Positions 53,080 through 62,837 are shown, numbered from the stretch's first letter. The stretch: 64,000 nucleotides of DNA from Streptomyces atratus (GCF_014648655.1 NZ_BMRN01000002.1:62001-126000); one strand, 5' to 3'. Translations and numbers: made by a program. Notes: generated by a model not told the origin, from the sequence alone.

Positions 53080-54019
53080 GACGCTAAGCCCCCCTCGGTG
53101 TTCGCGTCTCCCTGGTCCTTACGGGCCTGTCGCTCCTGCACTTTTCCCCTCGGTCCTGCATGAGTCCCCGTCTTCGATACTCAAGATCGAATCTACTGCG
53201 TCCCGTGGTGCCGGAGTGACAAGTTCACCAACCGGCGTTATGTCGACAAGGCAACTTGGCGGGAAGCATTCGATCACGAAGGGTTTCATCCTGCGGCCGT
53301 GCAGGGAAGTGCGCCTCGCCTTCATGGCCCGTCCCCGTCGGGTGGAAGCGTACCGCGCGGTCTCTTCCTGCCTGGTGGCAAGGGGGTTGATCGGCCAATT
53401 CGGCAAGGAAGCGATAGGGGTGTGAAGTTGGCTGAAAATAGACGGTTGTGCGTACGTGATTCGGTCAGTCGACCGGCGCACAACCCCGATGGGCGGCCGC
53501 TTCCTTGCGCCCCCTCGGCAGGTCGGACAGCCGATCGTACGGAATGACGTGGTGCGCCGGCGGGCAGCGGGATCCCGACCGGCGGGCCGATATCGGTCCG
53601 CCGGCCGGGCGGAGAGCTCCGGACGGGGCGGACGTGCCGGGGTCGGTGCGGCGTGACTCTTGGGGGTGGGCCGCCGGCCCGGCGCCCGGCGGCGGAGCGG
53701 TGATCCACACCGGGGGTGCGGCGGTCCCGGTGCGCCGTGGAGCGGGTGACGGATACGGCCCCGTCCGGTCACCGAGGGCAGTCGCTTCGGCCCGTCGACG
53801 TCGATGTACAGCGCAACCGGCATTGCCATACGGGTCCGCCTCGGGCATGCTCCGTGAAACGTCGCACGCGCTTTGCGTGGGTCTGGGCAGTGGAGGAGTG
53901 GCGCCGTACCCTTGGGGGTAAGGGGTTGGGAAGATGATTCCCGGACACCGCAACACCGCCCGCTGACGCACCTTCCCCAAGTCGCTCTCCTCACGAGGAC
54001 TCTCTTCGCCGAGACACCG
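53080..54019. other. Long intergenic region upstream of adpA
   Basis: About 940 bases between adpA and the universal stress protein gene (divergent). It should hold complex control of adpA. TGGCGGGAAG at 53257-53266 is near the AdpA consensus TGGCSNGWWY. I find no credible gene; the reading frame nearest adpA has no third-position GC bias. Confidence 0.6.
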
Positions 54020-54541
54020 ATGGCCGGTCACGAAATCCCCGAACCCGCCGACCGCAAGCAGGTGGCCGACCCCATGTCGGACCCGCAGGCGGTCGAAGAG
54101 ACACGTCATTCCTGCGACCCCGCCTTCCGGCATGGGGTCGTGGTCGGCTTCGACGGCTCGACGTCCAGTGAGCGCGCCCTCGCATACGCCATCGGCATGG
54201 CCCGAAGATCAGGTTCCGGCCTGATCATCGTCCATGTCGCCAATCGGCTGCCGACCACTGTCTGGGCAGGCTGCGAGCCGCCCGTCTTCGTCGACGTGCC
54301 CGACCACCGCACCGAGGTGCTCGGCCTGGAGCTCGCCTGCGCGGACTACCTCTCCGAGGTTCCCTGGGTGCTCGTCGAGCGCGGCGGGGACATCTGTCAC
54401 GAGCTGGAGGAGGTCGGCCGGGAGTACTCGGCCGACGCCATCGTCGTCGGCTCCACGCACGGCATCGTCGGCCGCATCTTCGGCTCGGTGGCGGGGCGCC
54501 TCGCGCGGCGCGCGCAGCGCCCGGTCGTCGTCATTCCCTGA
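54020..54541 (+). CDS. Universal stress protein
   Basis: A 173-residue UspA-family protein. It has the N-terminal GVVVGFDGSTSSERALAYA and the ATP-binding motif VVGSTHGIVGRIFGSVAGRLARRA (GxxGx9GS). The single domain dimerises. The ATG at 54020 has a weak site; an in-frame upstream start at 53873 would be in noncoding-looking sequence. Confidence 0.85.
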   Translation: MAGHEIPEPADRKQVADPMSDPQAVEETRHSCDPAFRHGVVVGFDGSTSSERALAYAIGMARRSGSGLIIVHVANRLPTTVWAGCEPPVFVDVPDHRTEVLGLELACADYLSEVPWVLVERGGDICHELEEVGREYSADAIVVGSTHGIVGRIFGSVAGRLARRAQRPVVVIP

Positions 54542-54727
54542 GCGTTCCCCGTCCCGGACGCCCCTGCCGTCACCCCTGTCACCGGTTCCGGACCCGTCAG
54601 TCGACGTGGCGTCAACTCGCCTGTGGAAACCGGCAATCTACCGATGCGTAGAGGTGGATTGTGCGCTTGTGAAGGGTACATAAGGGTCACTGGGAAGCAG
54701 GACCACTGCATGTGAAGGGAGCCCGCC

Positions 54728-55300
54728 GTGGACAATGACGTCTCTGCGGGAAGCACCAGCACCTCTACCCTCGGCCATCTCGCCCTGGGAATCACCCTGT
54801 TGGCGTTCGGTATCGGTCACACCGGGGTCGTGGACGGCGTGACGGCGGCCGACGCCGTCTCGCTCGCGCTGTATGTCGGCGGTATCGCCCTGTTCGTCGC
54901 CGGTCTCCTGGAGCTTCGCGCGGGAAGCGGCTTCACCGGCACGGCCTTCGCCGGGCTCGGTGCCTTCTGGTTCACCTGGGGCACCGGTGCCGACGCGCAT
55001 GTCTCCGGCCATGCGGCAGGGCTGTTCCTGCTGCTCTGGGCCCTGTTCGCGCTCAGCCTGACCCTCGGCGCGGCCGGTGGCGGTCTGCTCGCCCAGGGGA
55101 TGTACGCACTGTTGTTCCTCGCGCTTCTGCTCCTGGGTGTCGGGCAGTTCGCGGGCAGCGGGAGCCTGGTCAAGGCGGGTGGCTGGCTCGCCGCGGTGTC
55201 GGGTCTCGCCGCCTGGTACGGGGCGACGGCGGCGCTGGCCAACTGGCCCACGGCGCTGCCGGGGCGTGCTGCCGGCCGAGGGGTGACGGCCACCGGCTGA
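54728..55300 (+). CDS. GPR1/FUN34/YaaH (acetate transporter-like) membrane protein
   Basis: A 190-residue protein with six helices. The family's NPAPLGL start motif appears as STLGHLALG, and the last helices contain FWFTWGTGADAHVSG and LAAWYGATAALAN. SatP-type proteins carry acetate or succinate; this divergent member may differ. GTG at 54728 with AAGGGAG before it. Confidence 0.78.
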   Translation: MDNDVSAGSTSTSTLGHLALGITLLAFGIGHTGVVDGVTAADAVSLALYVGGIALFVAGLLELRAGSGFTGTAFAGLGAFWFTWGTGADAHVSGHAAGLFLLLWALFALSLTLGAAGGGLLAQGMYALLFLALLLLGVGQFAGSGSLVKAGGWLAAVSGLAAWYGATAALANWPTALPGRAAGRGVTATG

Positions 55301-55350
55301 GGCAGCGACCGGGCCGGTGCGGCAAGGGGAAGAGGCACCGGCCCCGACGG

Positions 55351-55391
55351 GAGCGGCCCCGTACCCGCGGTGGCGGTGGGTACGGGGCCGC
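55351..55391. terminator. Bidirectional terminator (acetate transporter-like / glmS)
   Basis: AGCGGCCCCGTACCC pairs perfectly with GGGTACGGGGCCGCT around 11 bases (15 bp stem), between convergent genes. Confidence 0.88.
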
Positions 55392-55422
55392 TCTGCTCCG
55401 GGCGCAGCCCGTGCAGGGATGC

Positions 55423-57252
55423 CTACTCGACGGTGACGGACTTCGCCAGGTTGCGCGGCTTGTCGATGTCACGGCCCATGGCCAGCGCCGTGTGGTACGC
55501 GAAGAGCTGGAGCGGGATGCCCATCAGGATCGGGTCCAGCTCGTTCTCGTTCTTCGGTACGACAATGGTGTGGTCGGCCTTCTCCTGCACCTGGTGTGCG
55601 ACGGCGAGGATGCGGCCGCTGCGGGCCTTGATCTCCTCCATCGCGGCGCGGTTCTTCTCCAGCAGATCGTCGTCCGGCACGATCGCGACCGTCGGCATCG
55701 AGGGCTCGATCAGCGCCAGCGGCCCGTGCTTCAGCTCGGAGGCGGGGTACGCCTCCGCGTGGATGTACGAGACCTCCTTGAGCTTCAGCGAGGCCTCACG
55801 GGCGACGGGGTAGCCGCGCACCCGGCCGATGAACATCATCGACTTGGCGTCCGCGTACTCCGCCGCCAGCTTCTTGATCTCGTCCTCGTTCGCCAGGATC
55901 TCGCTGATCTGGGCGGGCAGCCTGCGCAGCCCCTCGATGATCCGCTTGCCGTCGGCGACCGACAGATCCCGGATCCGGCCCAGGTGCAGGGCGAGCAGCG
56001 CGAACGCGACGACCGTGTTCGTGAAGCACTTGGTGGAGACGACACAGACCTCGGGGCCGGCGTGGACGTACGTACCGCCGTCGGCCTCCCGGGCGATTGC
56101 CGAACCCACCACGTTGACCACACCGAGCACCCGGGCGCCCTTGCGCTTGAGCTCCTGGACGGCGGCCAGCACGTCGTACGTCTCACCGGACTGGGAGACC
56201 GCGACGTACAGGGTGTCGGGGTCGACGACCGGGTTGCGGTAGCGGAACTCGGAGGCGGGCTCGGCGTCCGCGGGGATACGGGCCAGCTCCTCGATCAGCT
56301 GCGCACCGATCTGGCCCGCGTGGTACGAGGTGCCGCAGCCCAGGATCTTGATCCGGCGGACCCCGCGCGCCTCGCGGGCGTCCAGGTTGAGACCGCCGAG
56401 GTGCACGGTGGAGAAACGGTCGTCGATCCGGCCGCGGAGCACCCGGTCGACGGCGTCCGCCTGCTCGGAGATCTCCTTGTGCATGTACGTGTCGTGGCCG
56501 CCCATGTCGTACGACTCGGCCTCCCACTCCACGGTGGTCGGCGTGGCCGTCGTGGACGAGCCCTCCGTCGTGTACGTACGGAAGTCGTCGGCCTTGAGGG
56601 TGGCCATCTCGCCGTCGTCGAGGGTGACGACCTGGCGGGTGTGGGCTACCAGGGCGGCGACGTCGGAGGCGACGAACATCTCCTTCTCGCCGATGCCGAG
56701 CACGACCGGGGAGCCGTTGCGGGCGACCACGATGCGGTCGTTGAAGTCGGCGTGCATGACGGCGATGCCGTACGTGCCCTCGACCGACCGCAGCGCCTCG
56801 CGGACCTTCTCCTCCAGGGTCTCCGCCTGGGCGCGGGCGATCAGGTGGACCAGCACCTCGGTGTCGGTCTCGGAGAGGAAGACGACACCGTCGGCGACGA
56901 GCTTCGCACGGAGCTCGGAGGCGTTGTCGATGATGCCGTTGTGGACGACGGCGACCTTGTTGTCGGCGTCCAGGTGGGGGTGCGCGTTCTCGTCGCTCGG
57001 GGCGCCGTGGGTGGCCCAGCGGGTGTGGGCGATACCGGTGGTGCCGGTGAAACGCTTGGGAACGCGGGCCTCCAGCTCGCGGACCCGGCCCTTCGCCTTG
57101 ACCATCTTCAGGGCGGCGGGCTTCCCGGCCGACGCCTTGCCGGTGATGACGATGCCTGCGGAGTCGTAACCCCGGTACTCCAGCCGCTGCAGCCCTTCCA
57201 GCAGCAGCGGAGCCACATCACGCTTCCCGATATATCCGACGATTCCGCACAT
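55423..57252 (-). CDS. glmS: Glucosamine-6-phosphate synthase
   Basis: A 609-residue enzyme that makes GlcN-6-P from Fru-6-P and glutamine. The N-terminal Ntn glutaminase begins MCGIVGYIG (Cys2 nucleophile) with RGYDSAG, HTRWATHG and HNGIIDN. Two SIS domains follow (CGTSYHAG, SQSGET; GRVRGYPVAREASLKLKE, ELKHGP), and the tail LAKSVTVE is canonical. ATG at 57252. The upstream small gene is 42 bases away and may be cotranscribed. No glmS ribozyme is present. Confidence 0.95.
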   Translation of the reverse strand: MCGIVGYIGKRDVAPLLLEGLQRLEYRGYDSAGIVITGKASAGKPAALKMVKAKGRVRELEARVPKRFTGTTGIAHTRWATHGAPSDENAHPHLDADNKVAVVHNGIIDNASELRAKLVADGVVFLSETDTEVLVHLIARAQAETLEEKVREALRSVEGTYGIAVMHADFNDRIVVARNGSPVVLGIGEKEMFVASDVAALVAHTRQVVTLDDGEMATLKADDFRTYTTEGSSTTATPTTVEWEAESYDMGGHDTYMHKEISEQADAVDRVLRGRIDDRFSTVHLGGLNLDAREARGVRRIKILGCGTSYHAGQIGAQLIEELARIPADAEPASEFRYRNPVVDPDTLYVAVSQSGETYDVLAAVQELKRKGARVLGVVNVVGSAIAREADGGTYVHAGPEVCVVSTKCFTNTVVAFALLALHLGRIRDLSVADGKRIIEGLRRLPAQISEILANEDEIKKLAAEYADAKSMMFIGRVRGYPVAREASLKLKEVSYIHAEAYPASELKHGPLALIEPSMPTVAIVPDDDLLEKNRAAMEEIKARSGRILAVAHQVQEKADHTIVVPKNENELDPILMGIPLQLFAYHTALAMGRDIDKPRNLAKSVTVE

Positions 57253-57294
57253 AAAGTCTCTGCCCCTCCATCGACGTACCTGTGGTGCCCGTGC

Positions 57295-57597
57295 TCAGCC
57301 GTAGACGATGCGGCGCAGCTGGCGGAGCGAGAGCTCCGGCGGCGCGACCGCCCGGTGCGGCAGCTCGGCCGCGATCCGTTCGAAGATCTCCGTGTTCACC
57401 AGGCCGCCGGACTGCAGTTCGCGGTGGCGGCGGCGGACGAAGTCGTCGGTCGTCTCGTCGAAGTACGCCAGCACGTCGAGAACCACCCGGGCGGCTTCAC
57501 CGCGCTGGAGCGCGGTGCTGCGCACCAAGTGATCAATGAGGTCGTCATGCGACGAGCGGCGTTCGAGCACTCGTTGATATTGCGGTGGACGGGGCAC
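57295..57597 (-). CDS. Small conserved-looking hypothetical protein upstream of glmS
   Basis: A 100-residue soluble helical protein (ERRSSHDDLIDHLVRSTALQRGEAARVVLDVLAYFDETTDDFVRRRHREL is read across several short blocks, with LSLRQLRRIVYG at the end). I recognise no domain. The GTG at 57597 has a weak ribosome site, and GTG at 57570 is an alternative start. Its closeness to glmS suggests one transcript. Confidence 0.65.
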   Translation of the reverse strand: MPRPPQYQRVLERRSSHDDLIDHLVRSTALQRGEAARVVLDVLAYFDETTDDFVRRRHRELQSGGLVNTEIFERIAAELPHRAVAPPELSLRQLRRIVYG

Positions 57598-57692
57598 TTA
57601 CGCAACAATTCTGCCCGATATCGGGCAGGAGCGGGTGTGATTGCGCTCTCGGGTGGGCCTGGAGGCGGTCAGCGGGGGGCATGGGGACGCGC

Positions 57693-58619
57693 TCAGAGTC
57701 GCTTCAGGACGGCCTGCTTGGCGGCGGTGAACTCGTCGTCGGTGAGAATCCCGGCCCGATGCAGCTCGCCGAGCTCGCGCAGCCGGCGCAGCAGCACATC
57801 GTGATCGTCGGCGGGCGGTGCGGGCACGGGTGCCGCTGGTGCGGCCGGGGCCGGGATCTGTGCGGGCCGAGCGCCTTCGGCGGCGGTCACTGTCTGCGCC
57901 CCCGTCGCAGCCGGCAGCCGGACCAGTACCGCCGCCGCGACCAGTACCGCCGTGTACTCCTTCTTGGACAGCCCCCACAGATCCAGCGAGTACGGATCGA
58001 ACTCGGCCGCAGGAGCCGGGCCCGTGCCCATGTCCCCGCCCTGGCCCCGCACAAAGCGCAGATGCCCGTTCTCCAGACCGATGGCGGGCAGCCAGTGCAC
58101 CCCGGTCACCTCCGACACCGGGAAGGCGACCGGGCCACCCGAACTCTTGACCTCCTTGGCCTTCCAGTTCCAGGTGAGGCGGATGACCTCTCCGTCGAAC
58201 GAGGCCGTGCCGTCCCCGCCGCCCCCGGCGACCGGCACCGCGGGCCCCGGCAACAGAAAGCCGTCCACCGGCCCGGCGGGCACCTGCTCGATCAGCAGGG
58301 CGCTGCGCACCTCGCCGACGAAGTACTCCGCTGCTCCGCTCCGGTCCTTTTCCACCGTCAGCTGGTACGGATCCGCGGCGTCCTTGAGCCTGCCGTCCGC
58401 GGCGCGCAGGACCGGACAGACGCCGTCGCGCAGCCTCAGCCGAAGCCGGCCGCCCTTGCGGTCCGGTTCGAAGGCGATGCCCGCCAGTGCCCGGAGCGGG
58501 ACCACGCACTCACCCAGCTCCTGCCGGAGCGGATGAATGCCCTTCCCCCGGCCGGGCACGATCCGCACCGTCTCGCCGTCGAAGGTCCACGTTCCGTCGC
58601 GCTGGATTATTTCCGCCAT
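57693..58619 (-). CDS. DUF4429 protein with C-terminal SHOCT domain
   Basis: A 308-residue cytoplasmic protein. Two DUF4429 repeats (GTWTFDGETVRIVPGRGKG near 10 and GTASFDGEVIRLTW near 135) are PH-like beta domains. An Ala/Pro linker leads to the SHOCT motif LRRLRELGELHRAGILTDDEFTAAKQAVL. SHOCT is usually an oligomerisation or surface element. The role is unknown. ATG at 58619; divergent from the hexosaminidase gene. Confidence 0.85.
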   Translation of the reverse strand: MAEIIQRDGTWTFDGETVRIVPGRGKGIHPLRQELGECVVPLRALAGIAFEPDRKGGRLRLRLRDGVCPVLRAADGRLKDAADPYQLTVEKDRSGAAEYFVGEVRSALLIEQVPAGPVDGFLLPGPAVPVAGGGGDGTASFDGEVIRLTWNWKAKEVKSSGGPVAFPVSEVTGVHWLPAIGLENGHLRFVRGQGGDMGTGPAPAAEFDPYSLDLWGLSKKEYTAVLVAAAVLVRLPAATGAQTVTAAEGARPAQIPAPAAPAAPVPAPPADDHDVLLRRLRELGELHRAGILTDDEFTAAKQAVLKRL

Positions 58620-58650
58620 GGGGCAGATTCTCGCAGCCCGATAACGGGGA

Positions 58651-58666
58651 AGTGGTCTACACCTTG
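58651..58666. promoter_or_regulatory. DasR-like box upstream of the hexosaminidase gene
   Basis: AGTGGTCTACACCTTG matches the DasR element core TGGTCTA-ACC with one change in the palindrome. It lies 61 bases before the GH20 start. Confidence 0.6.
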
Positions 58667-58726
58667 ACCGTGCGTGGGACAGGCGATACGCATGGTGATG
58701 GTTCGTTGCTCAGGAGATCCACAGGT

Positions 58727-60388
58727 GTGAACCCGTCGAAAGGGACCCGGCTTGTGAGACTGCACAGGACACAGCGCACCGCCTTTCCCCGCCTTCTCGG
58801 CTCGCTGCTGCTTGTCACAGCGGCCGGCATCTCCAGCGTCGGCGCTGCGCCGGGAGGACAGGCGGCCGGCAGCGGCCCGGCCACTGCCGCCTCGCCCCGT
58901 CCGCTCGGGCAGACAGTGCCCGCCCCCGCCGAGGCGAAGCCCGGCGGTTCTCCGTACACCATCACCGCGGGCACCAGGATCCGCGTCGAGGACGGCTCGC
59001 GCGAGGCCCGGAAGATCGGCGACTATCTGGCGGGCGTGCTGCGCCCGTCCACCGGTTACGCCCTGCCGGTCACCGGTCGCGGCGGCGACGGCATCCGGCT
59101 CCGGATCGACTCCCACGACAGCGCGTCGGGTGCCGAGGGCTACACCCTGAAGTCGAACCGCGGCTCCGTCACGATCACGGCGCGCGGCCCGGCGGGGCTC
59201 TTCCACGGCGTCCAGACGCTGCGTCAGCTGCTCCCGGCCGACGTGGAGAAGAACAGCCGTCAGAAGGGCCCGTGGGAGGTCGCGGGCGGCACGGTCAAGG
59301 ACGCGCCGCGCTATGCGTACCGGAGCGCGATGCTGGACGTCTCCCGGCACTTCTTCTCCGTCGCCGAGGTCAAGCGCTACATCGACCAGCTCGCCCTCTA
59401 CAAGATGAACAAGCTCCATCTGCATCTCTCCGACGACCAGGGCTGGCGGATCGCCATCGACTCCTGGCCGCGGCTCGCCACGTACGGCGGGCAGACGGAG
59501 GTCGGCGGCGGAGCCGGCGGCTACTACACGAAGAACGACTACAAGGAGATCGTCCGCTACGCCTCCTCCCGCTATCTGGAGGTCGTGCCGGAGATCGACC
59601 TGCCCGGCCACACCAACGCGGCGCTCGCCTCGTACGCGGAGCTGAACTGCAACGGCGTCGCGCCGCCCCTCTACACCGGCACCAATGTCGGCTTCAGCTC
59701 GCTCTGCGTCCCGAAGGCGCTCACGTACGACTTCGTGGACGACGTGGTCCGTGAGCTGGCGGCGCTCACCCCCGGCAAGTACCTCCACATCGGCGGCGAC
59801 GAGGCGCACTCCACCAGCCACGAGGACTATGTGGCCTTCATGGACAAGGCGCAGGCCATCGTCGGCAAGTACGGCAAGACCGTGATCGGCTGGCACCAGC
59901 TGACCGGGGGCACGCCGGTGAAGGGCGCGGTCGCCCAGTACTGGGGTTACGACCAAACGGGCGCGGCCGAGCGCAAGCAGGTGGCGGACGCGGCTGTGAA
60001 CGGCACGAAGCTGGTGCTGTCCCCGGCGGACCGGAGCTACCTCGACATGAAGTACGACAAGGACACCAAGTTGGGCCTGGCCTGGGCGGGTTACGTCTCC
60101 GTCCAGCGCAGTTACGACTGGAACCCGGCGGCGTACCTGGACGGAGCCCCGGAGGGCTCCATCCTCGGCGTCGAGGCACCGCTCTGGTCGGAGACCCTGA
60201 CCAACAGCGACGAGATCGAACAGATGGCGTTCCCCAGGCTGCCCGGGGTGGCGGAGCTGGGATGGTCGCCCGCGTCCACGCACGACTGGGACGCGTACAA
60301 GGTGCGGTTGGGCGCACAGGGGCCGAGGCTCTCGGCGCTCGGCGTCAACTACTACCGGGCGCCGCAGGTTCCCTGGGCCGCGCAGTGA
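58727..60388 (+). CDS. Secreted GH20 beta-N-acetylhexosaminidase
   Basis: About 553 residues. A signal peptide (PRLLGSLLLVTAAGISSVGA) is followed by a Glyco_hydro_20b domain (about 70-200) and the GH20 barrel. The catalytic Asp-Glu pair is in HIGGDEAHSTS. Substrate-binding blocks are LHLHLSDDQGWRIAID, EIDLPGHTNAAL and LGVEAPLWSET. It releases GlcNAc from chitobiose, feeding the DasR/GlmS pool. The start is GTG at 58727 (AGGAG 10 bases upstream); GTG at 58754 is also possible. Confidence 0.9.
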   Translation: MNPSKGTRLVRLHRTQRTAFPRLLGSLLLVTAAGISSVGAAPGGQAAGSGPATAASPRPLGQTVPAPAEAKPGGSPYTITAGTRIRVEDGSREARKIGDYLAGVLRPSTGYALPVTGRGGDGIRLRIDSHDSASGAEGYTLKSNRGSVTITARGPAGLFHGVQTLRQLLPADVEKNSRQKGPWEVAGGTVKDAPRYAYRSAMLDVSRHFFSVAEVKRYIDQLALYKMNKLHLHLSDDQGWRIAIDSWPRLATYGGQTEVGGGAGGYYTKNDYKEIVRYASSRYLEVVPEIDLPGHTNAALASYAELNCNGVAPPLYTGTNVGFSSLCVPKALTYDFVDDVVRELAALTPGKYLHIGGDEAHSTSHEDYVAFMDKAQAIVGKYGKTVIGWHQLTGGTPVKGAVAQYWGYDQTGAAERKQVADAAVNGTKLVLSPADRSYLDMKYDKDTKLGLAWAGYVSVQRSYDWNPAAYLDGAPEGSILGVEAPLWSETLTNSDEIEQMAFPRLPGVAELGWSPASTHDWDAYKVRLGAQGPRLSALGVNYYRAPQVPWAAQ

Positions 60389-60399
60389 GGTGACCGGGG

Positions 60400-60492
60400 C
60401 CGTCCGGCGACAGGTGTGTTCTCGATCGCCGGACGGGCTCGGCAGATGTCCTCAGTCGCCGGACGGGCCCGGTTTCATGCCTGTCCGGCGAT
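60400..60492. repeat. Cluster of CCGGACGGGC-type repeats
   Basis: TCGCCGGACGGGC occurs at about 60426 and 60456, with inverted partners CGTCCGGCGA at 60401 and CTGTCCGGCGA at 60481. The last one encodes the final residues of DesD (PIAGQA). The cluster separates convergent genes and likely folds into terminator hairpins. Confidence 0.65.
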
Positions 60493-62253
60493 CGGGTTCT
60501 TCAGCGTGCCGATCAGCTGCAGTGCCCCCGACGGATCGGTCAGATCGACCATCTGCTTGTTGTTCCGCAGCTGCAGCCGGTTGAGGCAGGACAGTGCGAA
60601 CTCCTCGGCGAACATGTCGTACTGCTTGAACTTGTCGGCGAGATACGGCACCGACTCCTGGTACCCGGTGACGCACGCGGCGACCGTCCGCCAGAACGTC
60701 TCCTCGTCGAGCACACCCTCGTTCGCCAGCCCCGCACCGAGGAAGCGCAGGAAGCAGTCGAAGACATCAGTGAGGACCGAGAGCAGCTTCATGTCCTCGG
60801 GAACCTCGGCCCGGATCCGCTCGACCTGCGGCGGCAGCACCGCGTCCGGGTCCATGACCGCGATTTCCTCGGCGATGTCCTTGAAGACGGTGCGGCGTAC
60901 GACCCCGTCCTCGACGACCAGGATGACGTTCTCGCCGTGCGGCATGAACACCAGGTCGTACGCGTAGAAGCTGTGCAGCACCGGCACCAGGTACGCGTCC
61001 AGGTAGTGGCGCAGCCACACCGCGGGAGCCAGCCCCGATTCGGCGATCAGCGCACCGGCGACGGAGCCGCCCTCGTGGTCGGTGTGGAGCAGCGAGGCCA
61101 TGGTCGCGACCCGCTCGCCGGGGGCCAGGCCCGGCACGGGGCTCTCCCGCCACAGCGCCGCGAGCATTTTCAGGTACGGGGAGCCCTTGGCGGTGGCCGC
61201 CTCGTACGTCCGGTGGTGGTAGCCGATGGCCGCCCGCTCCCGGATGATCGAGAAACGGGCCTCGCGCAGCAGCTCGTCGCGCTCGATCAGCTCGGCCAGC
61301 CAGTCGTTGATCGCGGGGGTGGCCTCCATGTATGCGGCGGAGAGCCCGCGCATGAAGCCCATGTTGAGGACGGACAGCGCCGTTTTGACGTAATGCCGGT
61401 CCGGGGTGCTGGTGTTGAAGAAGGTACGGATGGACTGCTGTGCCAGGTAGGTGTCCTCGCCCTCGCCCAGACAGACCAGATGCCGCTGTGCGAGCTCCCC
61501 GGCGAAGGTGACGGCCAGTTTGTTCCACCACTGCCAGGGGTGGACGGGGATCAGCAGGTAGTCGTCGAGGTCGAGTCCGAGGCCGGTCATCGTGGCCGCG
61601 AACCGGGTCAGGGTCTCCTCGCCCAGCTCGCCCGCGATCAGCGTCCCGTAGTCGAGGCCGGTGCCCGCGGTGAAGGTGGCGCGGTCGCGGCGGGCGGCGA
61701 GCCAGACCAGACGGATCCCGGCTGCCGCCTCGGGGGCGTACGCCCGGTACTCGTCCACACCGAAGCCGAGCCGCCCGTTGTTGGCGACGAAGCAGGGGTG
61801 GCCCTCGGTCATGCCGGTCTCGATCGCCTGGAACCCGGCACGGACCAGCTCGGCGGAGGTGACGGGCGGCTTGGTCAGCTTGTACGCGGTGCCGGCGAGG
61901 GTGGAGGAGATCTCCTCCAGGTAGACCGGGAGGACCTCCGCCGAGAGGCCGAGTGCGGAGCGCAGCTCGACGAAGAACTCACCTGCTTCCAAAGGCAGTT
62001 CCGAACCGTGCCGGTGGCGGGTGATCGAGTCGGCCTCGACCTGCCAGTGGTCGAGGGCGTAGATCCGCGCCGTGAAGCGGTACTCGGTCGCCGCGTCGTC
62101 GCTGCGCACCGAGTAGTGGTCGTCGCCGAGCGGTGCGGGGGTCAGCAGCCGCTCGTGGCTGAACTCGGCGAGCGCCTTGCGGATCAGCAGCCGGTTGGCG
62201 GTGGCCCAGCGCTCAGGGGTGAGATGGGCGACGCTGTCGATGACGGGGGACAT
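60475..62253 (-). CDS. desD: Desferrioxamine NIS synthetase DesD
   Basis: A 592-residue IucA/IucC-family synthetase that joins and cyclises N-hydroxy-N-succinyl-cadaverine to desferrioxamine E. Family blocks are GHPCFVANNGRLGFG, VHPWQWWNKLAVTF, KTALSVLNMGFMRGLSAAYME and MPHGENVILV. The ATG at 62253 overlaps the desC stop (ATGA). The 3' end lies in an intergenic repeat. Confidence 0.95.
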   Translation of the reverse strand: MSPVIDSVAHLTPERWATANRLLIRKALAEFSHERLLTPAPLGDDHYSVRSDDAATEYRFTARIYALDHWQVEADSITRHRHGSELPLEAGEFFVELRSALGLSAEVLPVYLEEISSTLAGTAYKLTKPPVTSAELVRAGFQAIETGMTEGHPCFVANNGRLGFGVDEYRAYAPEAAAGIRLVWLAARRDRATFTAGTGLDYGTLIAGELGEETLTRFAATMTGLGLDLDDYLLIPVHPWQWWNKLAVTFAGELAQRHLVCLGEGEDTYLAQQSIRTFFNTSTPDRHYVKTALSVLNMGFMRGLSAAYMEATPAINDWLAELIERDELLREARFSIIRERAAIGYHHRTYEAATAKGSPYLKMLAALWRESPVPGLAPGERVATMASLLHTDHEGGSVAGALIAESGLAPAVWLRHYLDAYLVPVLHSFYAYDLVFMPHGENVILVVEDGVVRRTVFKDIAEEIAVMDPDAVLPPQVERIRAEVPEDMKLLSVLTDVFDCFLRFLGAGLANEGVLDEETFWRTVAACVTGYQESVPYLADKFKQYDMFAEEFALSCLNRLQLRNNKQMVDLTDPSGALQLIGTLKNPIAGQA

Positions 62254-62837
62254 CAGACGCCACCCCCGGTCGCCGCGGCGAACTGTTCCCGTGTGCAGAC
62301 GCTGAGCAGGGCGGTCTTCTCCGGCTTGGCCATCTCGCACAGCACTTCGAAGCCGACCGCCTTGTTGAGGGCGTGCACCGCGCTGTTGCGTACATCGGGC
62401 TCGACGACGACCCGGCGTACGGACGGGTCGGCGAACATCGCCTCCATCACGGCGGTGATCACACCGAGCGTGAAGCCGTGCAGTGGGGTGTCGGTCGGGG
62501 CGACCAGGAAGTGCATGCCGATGTCGCCGGGCTCGGCGTCGTACAGCCCCTTGAGCTCGACCTCGGTGGGGTCGTACCGCTCCATCAGGAAGGCGGGCTC
62601 CCCGTCGTACAGCCCGATGAAGGCGTCGTGGTGCGGGTGGGCGGCGATCGCCATGTACTCCCGCTCGACGTCCTGGAGTTTCGCATCGCCCATCAGCCAG
62701 AAGGAGGCCTTGGGGTGGGTGACCCAGCTGTGCACCAGTTCGACGTCGGAAATGGGGCCTTCCCTGCTCGAACGGCGTTGAGAGCTCGGGGAAGGGTCCA
62801 GGGGGCGGGTGGTGAAGGTGCCGAGGTCGTTGGTCAT
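62253..62837 (-). CDS. desC: Siderophore acyltransferase DesC
   Basis: A 194-residue GNAT-fold acyltransferase that adds a succinyl or acetyl group to N-hydroxycadaverine. It contains [39 protein letters not shown] and [21 protein letters not shown] (acyl-CoA site). It overlaps desB and desD by four bases on each side (ATGA). Confidence 0.93.
   Translation of the reverse strand: MTNDLGTFTTRPLDPSPSSQRRSSREGPISDVELVHSWVTHPKASFWLMGDAKLQDVEREYMAIAAHPHHDAFIGLYDGEPAFLMERYDPTEVELKGLYDAEPGDIGMHFLVAPTDTPLHGFTLGVITAVMEAMFADPSVRRVVVEPDVRNSAVHALNKAVGFEVLCEMAKPEKTALLSVCTREQFAAATGGGV

Noticed and set aside
53119..53289. Possible 56-codon leader reading frame ending 40 bases before adpA
   Set aside because: Third positions show no GC bias and no ribosome site precedes its ATG, so it looks noncoding.
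57253..57294. glmS ribozyme or other riboswitch upstream of glmS
   Set aside because: Only about 42 bases separate glmS from the upstream gene and no ribozyme core is visible.
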